A DNA stretch of 64,000 bases from Abelmoschus esculentus (taxonomy: Eukaryota > Streptophyta > Magnoliopsida > Malvales > Malvaceae): the NCBI GenBank assembly GCA_035048815.1, contig JAUCBN010000038.1:16207001-16271000 (forward strand). Direction: 5' to 3'. Below the pieces are notes generated by a model. It had not been told where the DNA came from, searched no databases, and saw only the letters and a list, made by a program, of their open reading frames with translations. Position numbers and translations under genes: made by a program. Every line of letters begins with the position of its first letter. The stretch's first letter is position 1. Shown here piece by piece: positions 57,540 through 64,000 of this stretch.

Positions 57540-57800
57540 TACGTAACATGGCAATATCAAAAGTATCAAGTCATGCTATCAAGTCCAAAGACATATGTGT
57601 CATGCTACTAAATTCATAAGCATACGTGTCATGCTAGTATATCAAACATTTACATATCATCATGTTACCAAAATCCAAAGGCATAAGTCATGCTAACATA
57701 CCAAAGCATATACATACCATCATGTTACCAAATCCAAAAGCAAGGTCATGCTAACATACCAAAGCATATACATATCATGCTATCATGGACACAACTCATG
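57540..57800 (+). repeat. Second tandem array within the solo LTR
   Basis: Units of about 55-60 bp around 'catgctaacataccaaagcatatacatatcat' and 'gttaccaaatccaaaagca', four to five degraded copies. Confidence 0.65.
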
Positions 57801-60171
57801 CATGACTAACATACCTGGCATCCTTAGCCGCGTGCCATTACTTACCTCGGCATTTCCGAGCTATGCAAATGCTCTAAACTAGTTTATTATCTAGTACTCA
57901 ACATAAAGTCAAACAAGTCATGATCACTTAGTCCTCCTTCCCGTATTGTCAAATCTTTAATTATTCCGGTCACATTATAAGAAAATCAAATAATCAAAAA
58001 TGGTTAGGACCCTAGGTCCTAACCCTAACGTTTGCTACACTCACCAATACTCCGAGCTATCACGGGTTGTAAATCACAACCCCTTTGCCTCTTTTTCATG
58101 TTGCTTCGAGCCTCTCTTGATCCTCGTTAATTTCTTCCCTCGGGGTATCTAACAATTAACATATAATAGCTTGTATTAATACATCTTCAATTGTACATTT
58201 CAAATATTCTTAAGCATAACAATTACAAACATGTACATGTGTTCCTTTCAAACGGTTTTGTTACCCTTTAGCGAAACAGTCATATCTCCTAGCTCTGATG
58301 CCCGATTTTAGTCCATTATACCTCGTTGGAAAACTGGAAGAACCCTCTACAAGGTACAATCAACCTTACATTTTAATTACTAATCGATCAGCTTCAGATT
58401 TATTTTGAACAGTTCTGGTCGGATTTTCCCGGAACTGCCTGGGTAGCCCTACGGAACAGCTTGTATCTTTCTCTACCGGACTCGGATTTAGGTTCCGTAA
58501 ATTTCCTCTTAAACTAGGTATACATGAGTATCATAGTCTATAATTTCAGCTCCAAATTCCTTAAATTCTGACCTAGGGAAATTCTCAAAGTTAGCTACCC
58601 GGAATAGTGTTTCTAGACATTTTCGGCTACTTCTCATTTCATACATTTAATTCTAAAACCTCAAGCTATTTCCATAAATTTCCAGCAACCTAAATATGAA
58701 GTTGACATCATCTAATACCTTCTTCTTCCATAATTTGAATCCTTTAACCATATACGTAACATTTACGTAATCTAGGTTTCAAGCTTCCTAATAAACTCGT
58801 TCATGCTTCGAAAGCTAAACCCAACCAATTAATACTCTTAATCTAACATCAAGACATCATATAACATGAGAAACCCCAAATGCTCAAACCCTAAAATTTT
58901 CGATTTAGGGGAAAATAGACTTACCAATGCGTTTAGGCTTGTTTCCCTAACTCGATTCCTTACTCATGCAAAGCATTAAAGTTCTTCTTCTCAAGCTTCC
59001 ATGGGATCCTTTCTCAAGCTCTTCCCTCCCCTCAATTTGTTTTTTCCGTGAGAAATGAAGGAAGATGGCTCAATTTTCAGCCACTTTTGTTTGCTTAAAA
59101 TTAAGGGTGAAAAGTCTACTTTGCCCTTAATGATATAACTTGTCTCAATTTTACTAAGGGGGTAGTCTAGGGAAGTTGGACTCTTATCATGCAAACCCAA
59201 TATTTTCCATCTCATTTAATTTAGCCCTTTTTGGATTCTCATTTATTTTGCCCAAGACTTGATTTTAGTTTATAATTTTATTCGAATCGTTTTATTAACC
59301 CGGTTTTAGGGGTGTTACAAGTCTTTTTAATATTTTGCAAAAATATGCTAAGTATGATAATTGATATCATACTTAGCTAATTTTCTTTAAGTCGAGAGCT
59401 AACAATGAATCAATTCAAAGCATGAGAATTGAATAGTACTTAATTTCCTTCGGGAAACATTCTTATTTTTCTGTTTTATTAGTTTGACAATCGACCTTAC
59501 TTACAAAATTAAAACATTTTCAAACCAAAAAGAGCTCGTTGGTCTGGATGTTGTTTTAATATACAATGAGAGGAAGGATTTTTCTCTGACAATTTTAACT
59601 TCCTGTGAACACACTTAGCGGCGGTCCGCTAAGGAAAAATGAGATCGGATTCGATTCTCAACAAGACAACATAATCTGAGTCGGGCTTTTCCAGTACTTA
59701 ATCTGATTGTTTTAAATACAATAGCTGTGGTTAATCCACTCAAGAATCATCTTTCAAAGATAGGCTTGGGAAGATTGGTTACAAGAGAGAAAGGCAAGTT
59801 ACAATGGGTTGGTCCTTGTAGACTGTAACCGACATGAATCCCGAAGTAAAAATCATTTTCAATGATCGACAGAATTGAAACAAAGTTAGCTCGAGGCGAT
59901 TTTTTCATTGTCATTTTCAACTATTATTTCTTTCAATTTTATTTTTATATTTTATTTGTTATTTTAGTTTCTTTATTTTTTTCATCGCAATCTTATCAAC
60001 CCCCTTTTAATTAATTGTTTGCAGCATCCTGGACTGAAATCAATACAGAATTACATCAGAAGTTCCAAATTCTCTGTGGATCGACCCTCTTTACTATACT
60101 ATCTTTTATTTATTTAATTTAAAGATGAATATTTTATTTTGACTTGAAAAACGACACTTGTCACTACACAT

Positions 60172-60262
60172 AAAATATACGAAATTCACTCAAATTGGCA
60201 GTGATAAATTTATGAAAATAAGATAATTAGCAATTAAAAAGTAACTATTTAAATCACCAATC
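60172..60262 (-). repeat. Flanking segment X, right (inverted) copy
   Basis: Reverse complement of 55002-55096 with a few mismatches. Confidence 0.75.
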
Positions 60263-60309
60263 AGTACCGTAAACATATATTACGAGATACTCTTTCAATC
60301 TGTTTGTTT

Positions 60310-60385
60310 CATTCACGATAACATCATTAGGATCCTAAATGATATTTAAAGAATTTATTATTTAACATCTCATCTTATTGAATTA
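60310..60385 (-). repeat. Dispersed repeat R, copy 3
   Basis: Reverse complement matches 14535-14617 and 9415-9505. It abuts the LTR fragment that starts at 60391. Confidence 0.55.
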
Positions 60386-60390
60386 ATTTG

Positions 60391-60545
60391 TAACGACTCG
60401 AATATTTTAAATCAACGTTAGGCATTGACTTGAGTCTTAGACAATCACATCGAGTAGAATGTTCAGATTATGCTGGTCATGTTGGGATTCGATTTCAATT
60501 TCGGTGGACTTCATTTGACGATTCCTGCACATCACTGTATAAACA
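60391..60545 (+). mobile_element. Gypsy-type LTR fragment
   Basis: Starts TGTAACGACTCG. The first ~150 bp parallel the minus-strand start at 14528 (cgttaggcattgac..gagtcttagac.atcacatcg). It then breaks off into the upstream region of the ankyrin gene. Confidence 0.5.
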
Positions 60546-61369
60546 CAAACCTTTGTCATAGAATTTATATTTTCCACAATTTTTTATGACTTTACTTCAA
60601 TAATTGTGTTGGCTTTGGAAAGTCAATAGCCAGCCAACTTTGATAAACAACCAACTTGCACATTATAAAAGCAAAAGTTACAATGTGGAATCTAAATTAA
60701 AAAAAAATGAATAAATATTACATGTTGGCAAAAAAATATATGGGTTTTAAAAAGCATAAAATCAAAGATTTATATTCTATATACTAATATAACAAAGTAA
60801 AAATTGAAAATTTCCATAACCAACTTAGTTTAGGGGAGTAAGTATAAGAGTTTAGAATTTAGAGTTTATAGTTAAAATTTAGGGTTTAAAGGTTGAAGTT
60901 TTATTTTTAGGGTAATATAATTATGATTTTGGACTTAATTTCTAAACTCTAGATTCTAATCACTATCCCTAAATTCTAAACCTTTACACATAAATCTCTA
61001 ATATCTATATATTAATGCAACACGGCAAAAATTAAAAGTTTTCATAAGCACATTAGTTTAAGGGTGTAACAGGAGGTTAGAATTTAGGGATAGTAATTAA
61101 AATTTAAGGTTTAAAATTAAAATTTAGGGTTTAGAGTTTTGTTTTAAGGGTAACATGGTTAGGATTTAAGCCTGAACTTCTAAACTCTAGATTCTAATCA
61201 GTATCCTTAAATTCTAAATCTTTACACATAAATCTCTAAACCCTAAAACTAAAATTCTTATTAAAACTTTCAGTTTTCGCTGCTAGTATATAAGATAATA
61301 ATCTTAAAATCAATTAGTTCCGAGGAAAGTGAGTAACCTTGTGAATCTCATCCCTCCTTACACAGCATT
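60546..61369 (+). promoter_or_regulatory. Upstream region of the ankyrin gene with a 238-bp tandem duplication
   Basis: Two direct copies, about 60776-61013 and 61014-61250, share 'ctctagattctaatca' and 'tttacacataaatctcta' at a 238-bp offset. Both carry aatttagggttt/aaaccctaaa words (telo-box-like). The 5' UTR probably lies at 61320-61369. Promoter role is inferred from position. Confidence 0.55.
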
Positions 61370-62177
61370 ATGTCTTCTGCAAGTCATCCTGTAGAGAGCA
61401 TCCATTACATGGACGCTGCTTTGTATGAGGCTGCAGAGAGAGGCGACATGGAAGTATTCAAAAATTATCAAGGGTTTGAACTTGAGTCGCTACGGACCCC
61501 AGACAACAACACTGTGCTGCACGTATGCTTGGCAAACCCAGAGCTTGGTGGTTTTTCGGATTTTATAGAACAAATTCTTAACAAGTGTCCTTCACTGATA
61601 CTAGAACCCAATGCTAGAGGTCAAACTCCTTTGCACGTTGCAGCAAGGTATGGACTGCCTACTGTTGTGGATTTTCTTATCCAGTTTCAGGCGAAAGCTG
61701 ACCATGGGGACTTAGAAGAACAACAGGTAAGTGCAGTGAGGAGGATGCTTACAAACACAGATCTTGAATCTAACATGCCTTTACACATAGCAGCTCGGTA
61801 TGGTCATCGAGAGGTGGTGAAAGAATTGCTGTTGTATGAAGACCCTGATTTCCCATATTCTAGCAATACAAAGCAAGAGAATCCACTTTACATAGCGGCT
61901 AGGAGAGGAGATGGACCCCTGAAGGATGTGATTTTAAGAAATTTGAAACCAGTCAGTCATGGAGGTCCCCACGGTAGAACAGCCTTGCACGCTGCAGCTA
62001 TGTCCGGAGATGCAGGTAATTATTCTGCTCATTCTAATTGTTTAAGATGAAAGATAATTGATTCACCCTTCCCTTTGGTTACTGGAATCTTTCTTGTATT
62101 TAGATTTAACAAGGCTAATATTAGAGAATATAAGCAACCTGACAAAGGAAAGGGATGAAGATGGTCACACCCCTTAT
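61370..62177 (+). pseudogene. Ankyrin-repeat protein gene, truncated by a retrotransposon
   Basis: Exon 1 (61370-62015) encodes 215 residues: MSSASHPVESIHYMDAALYEAAERGDMEVF.., repeats NTVLHVCLANPELGG, GQTPLHVAARYGLPTVVDFLI (about 85-106), SNMPLHIAARYGHREVVKELL (about 137-157), ENPLYIAARRGD and GRTALHAAAMSGDA. The intron 62016-62103 has GT-AG ends in phase 1. Exon 2 continues DLTRLILENISNLTKERDEDGHTP and stops making sense at about 62175, where Athila-like sequence begins. The layout suits plant ACD6/ITN1-like ankyrin membrane proteins, but the membrane part is absent. Exon 1 is undamaged, so truncation may be recent. Confidence 0.8.
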
Positions 62178-62179
62178 AC

Positions 62180-62704
62180 ATTGATTCATCTTCGTCTTGC
62201 CTAAAGGATGTTATATACTTTCTCAGTTTATCAGTCATATTGGTGTAACTGAATATGGCAAGGAAGCTTCAGCATAGTTCTGTCCACGAGTTCAACGATC
62301 CCGGTCAGAGGTTATTTAACCAAGATTTTACCTTATCCCTCAGCGAATAGGGAAACAATTTCAGCTTAAGGATCTGAGACTCCCGGCAGATTAAACGAAT
62401 TACAAATTTCTAAAAAGGATTTAAGATGTTGTTAAGCATCTTCATTAGCCGAACCCCCAAAATGACCTAGAGTGTTGATCATGTTGAACATGACCGGTTT
62501 TAATTCAAACTGCTTTGCCTCTATGTTAGGCATCACAACGACATGATTTAACTCATCTAAATCTTCCTCTAAATAATCTCGAACGGTTCGTGCGCGTTTC
62601 TGTCTTGGAATGTTTACTGGGTCAACAACTGCGAAAGCACCGCGGTTGTCTGCAACGGCGTCATTCATACCAATGTTGTTTTGGTGGCCAGGTTCTGCGT
62701 TCAT
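62180..62704 (-). pseudogene. Athila-like gag, N-terminal part
   Basis: Frame from 62704: MNAEPGHQNNIGM..RGAFAVVDPVNIPRQKRARTVRDYLEE, then IEAKQFELKPVMFNMINTLGHFGGSANEDA, the well-known gag motif (fe.kp..i.mi....fgG...EDp). A stop follows, then HLKSFLEICNSFNLPGVSD, LFPYSLRDKVKSWLNNL and, after a frameshift, LRKYITSFRQDEDESMYK at the break. Several stops; non-functional. Confidence 0.8.
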
Positions 62705-62899
62705 TCTTTAGCGTGCCCTACGTTTTCAGATCTCGTGTTGTCTTTTCGATTTCTGAATCTTAAGAATATTGATTAATGGTCGGATTGGACCTGGTCATAC
62801 ACAAAACAATCCTTTTATGTTAAGATAAAAATTAAGACTAAAACTAAATAAAATAAACGAAAAGGTGTAGAAATAATTAGTAGTAAAATTGAACGTCAG

Positions 62900-62917
62900 T
62901 CCCCGATAACGGCGCCA
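62900..62917 (-). other. Primer-binding site (tRNA-Asp type) of the Athila-like element
   Basis: The minus strand reads tggcgccgttatcgggga, one base away from the usual TGGCGCCGTTGCCGGGGA of Athila-type elements. It lies 5 bases after the LTR end. Confidence 0.8.
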
Positions 62918-63180
62918 AATTTGATGGAGGCTTTGGAGTCCTGTTAATTCCACCTTTGTCAGATTATAATACTTTAGGTTGTCGAACCCACAGGGACTAT
63001 GTCGACTTCACTACTTCTTATGACTGCACTATGAAAACTAAAAACACAAGTAAATTGAAGAGTTTGAATTATAACTAAGAAAACTATGAAACATAAAACT
63101 AAATAACGAAATAATAAAGATAATAGAAGCGAGTCTAAATTGAGTGTTTTATAGAGGAGAATCCAGTTTTATTAAGTATT

Positions 63181-64000
63181 AATGCAATGGGTTGAATTGT
63201 CGCCTCAAAGGATTGTTGCAGCTGCCGAGACGGGGTTATGCCTTGTCGATAATTCAACATTCCATAGTTCGACAAAGCATCCTTGTATATCTTCTTCCTT
63301 CCTTACACGTAACAGACTCTCGAATCCAGCTCTGGTTCGTAGACGTAAATTTGGTATTCCAATCGCACCGAAAAAACGATTGGTGGCGATTCCCCGGACA
63401 AATTTCGGTGATTACAGATAGCGACTCCGTTGGGGACCACATTTCGAGAGTCGAGCCGCAATTTGGTTACATTTTATTTAATGATCGAAAATATAAATTC
63501 GATTTATTTTAATTTTGCGATCTCGTTTTATTTTATTTATTTTATTTAAAATATTTTCTAATGTATTTTAAATATTTTTTTCAGGATCCCCCATTTCATG
63601 AGCTCTCAACCCGGGCTCCGTCCAATTAAGTGGGAGCATGAAACCACTCCTTCGTGAGATTATGCCTCTGTGTAGGATGGTGAATTGCTTCTGGGATATT
63701 TTTTCCTCTGTCTTCGCGAGACCTACTTCTCCGCATAGACTTAGAGAAATGTATCCCCTGAATTATATTTATTATCCTTAGTAGGATAATAAATATCGTT
63801 TGGGTACCTTCTAGAACTATACCGCATATAGTGAACCCTAGAATCCTACCCTTAGAGCCGTCATGCCGAACCTTTGCCCGATTAGAGGATCACCTTCTAA
63901 GGTTTTTTTTCTAGAAAGAGAAAGTGTGGGGTTTCATTTATTTATGCCTTTTAATTCATGTTATTTATTTCTCGTTATTTATTTTCGCAGTATATTTGTC
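63181..64000 (+). mobile_element. 5' LTR end, primer site and leader of a Tat/Ogre-like gypsy element (runs off the window)
   Basis: Plus strand. The LTR-like sequence ends gattaca at 63416 and is followed by gatagcgactccgttggggac, the primer-site form of Tat/Ogre-lineage elements, then 'gagagtcgagccgc' and a non-coding leader to the window end. The upstream block 'acagactctcgaatccagctctgg' and 'ccgaaaaaacgattggtggcgattccc' is typical of their U5. The LTR start is uncertain and no protein is reached. Frames 63182-63512 lie in the LTR and are not proteins. Confidence 0.6.
63421..63436 (+). other. Primer-binding site of the Tat/Ogre-like element
   Basis: gcgactccgttgggga directly after the LTR end. 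It differs at one base from the common tggcgactcc start (tagcgactcc here). The tRNA species was not determined from the sequence. Confidence 0.55.

Larger units (their letters stand above)
55506..59319 (-). mobile_element. 3.8-kb solo gypsy-type LTR inside unit U
   Basis: Perfect 5-bp duplication agtct (55501-55505 and 59320-59324). On the minus strand it starts TGTAACACCCCTAAAACCGGG at 59319 and ends GAGTGTCACA at 55506. It holds gtatcgatac words near 55910-56190 and internal tandem repeats near 56.9 and 57.6 kb. The repetitive frame 56869-57222 is a product of the tandem array. No gag or pol, so it is a solo LTR of a long-LTR gypsy family. Confidence 0.85.
55101..60165 (+). mobile_element. 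LTR-like unit U, plus copy, interrupted by a solo LTR
   Basis: Native unit about 1.25 kb: 55101-55505 and 59320-60165. Starts tgacctgtttcta and ends cgacacttgtca. TATA-like 'cctataaatac' near 55393; the U5-type signature 'ctctgtggatcgaccctc' at about 60080 in forward orientation. It is bracketed by inverted copies of segment X. The 3.8-kb solo LTR sits in its middle. Confidence 0.7.
62175..63180 (-). mobile_element. Athila-like Ty3/gypsy fragment: 5' LTR end, primer site and gag start
   Basis: Minus strand. The LTR 3' end is at 62922 (..ccatca), with the U5 signature gtccctgtgggttcgac at about 62980-62996 and an LTR portion reaching roughly 63180, where it gives way to another element. The primer site tggcgccgttatcgggga (62917-62900) fits tRNA-Asp. 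Gag begins at 62704. The element is cut off at 62175 against the ankyrin exon, so everything after part of gag is gone. The right boundary is approximate. Confidence 0.75.

Noticed and set aside
56920..57800. CRISPR array
   Set aside because: Repeats are contiguous and degenerate with no unique spacers, in a plant genome.
63182..63512. Two overlapping frames (79 and 106 aa)
   Set aside because: Both lie across the LTR end and primer site of the Tat/Ogre-like element.

Overview
This window is plant nuclear DNA, from a eudicot. The evidence is AT-rich sequence, GT-AG introns, plant-type genes, and intergenic space built from nested LTR retrotransposons, a LINE, and Mutator-, hAT- and CACTA-type DNA transposons. 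Repeat style (long Tekay-type LTRs, GTATCGATAC-rich LTRs) hints at a Malvaceae-like genome such as cotton, but that is only a guess. No rRNA, tRNA, CRISPR array or organellar segment was seen.

Only two genes look intact, both in the first 5.4 kb and arranged tail to tail. A six-exon CNX2 gene (591-2647, +) encodes the mitochondrial radical-SAM GTP 3',8-cyclase of molybdenum cofactor synthesis. An intronless gene (4998-5327, -) encodes the Sec61 beta subunit of the ER translocon. Everything else is AT-rich spacer, transposable elements or broken genes.

5.6-17.3 kb: two small inverted-repeat (MITE-like) elements, a TA microsatellite, and a Tekay-type chromovirus relic reduced to LTRs and a scrap of pol. 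Its 3' LTR faces an inverted copy of its own first ~0.8 kb, across telomere-like repeats. At 15.3-16.4 kb lies a Pack-MULE with a perfect 9-bp target duplication that carries two squalene synthase exon fragments.

17.4-25 kb: CACTA-type ends, a LOB-domain (LBD) pseudogene split by a 2.7-kb internally deleted gypsy element (perfect 5-bp duplication), and a non-autonomous hAT element (8-bp duplication).

26.1-37.6 kb: a ~250-bp terminal-inverted-repeat pair encloses a degenerate L1-type LINE, itself broken by three LTR insertions. 38.6-48.0 kb: a MULE with long TIRs, a decayed MURA-type transposase and a plant-mobile-domain remnant; a decayed copia element sits inside it, and a second MULE-type element sits inside the copia.

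48.1-53.6 kb: a copia element lacking its 5' LTR. 53.8-60.3 kb: two inverted 1.25-kb LTR-like units, one holding a 3.8-kb solo LTR. 61.4-62.2 kb: an ankyrin-repeat gene cut off by an Athila-like retrotransposon, which meets the 5' end of a Tat/Ogre-like element running off the window.
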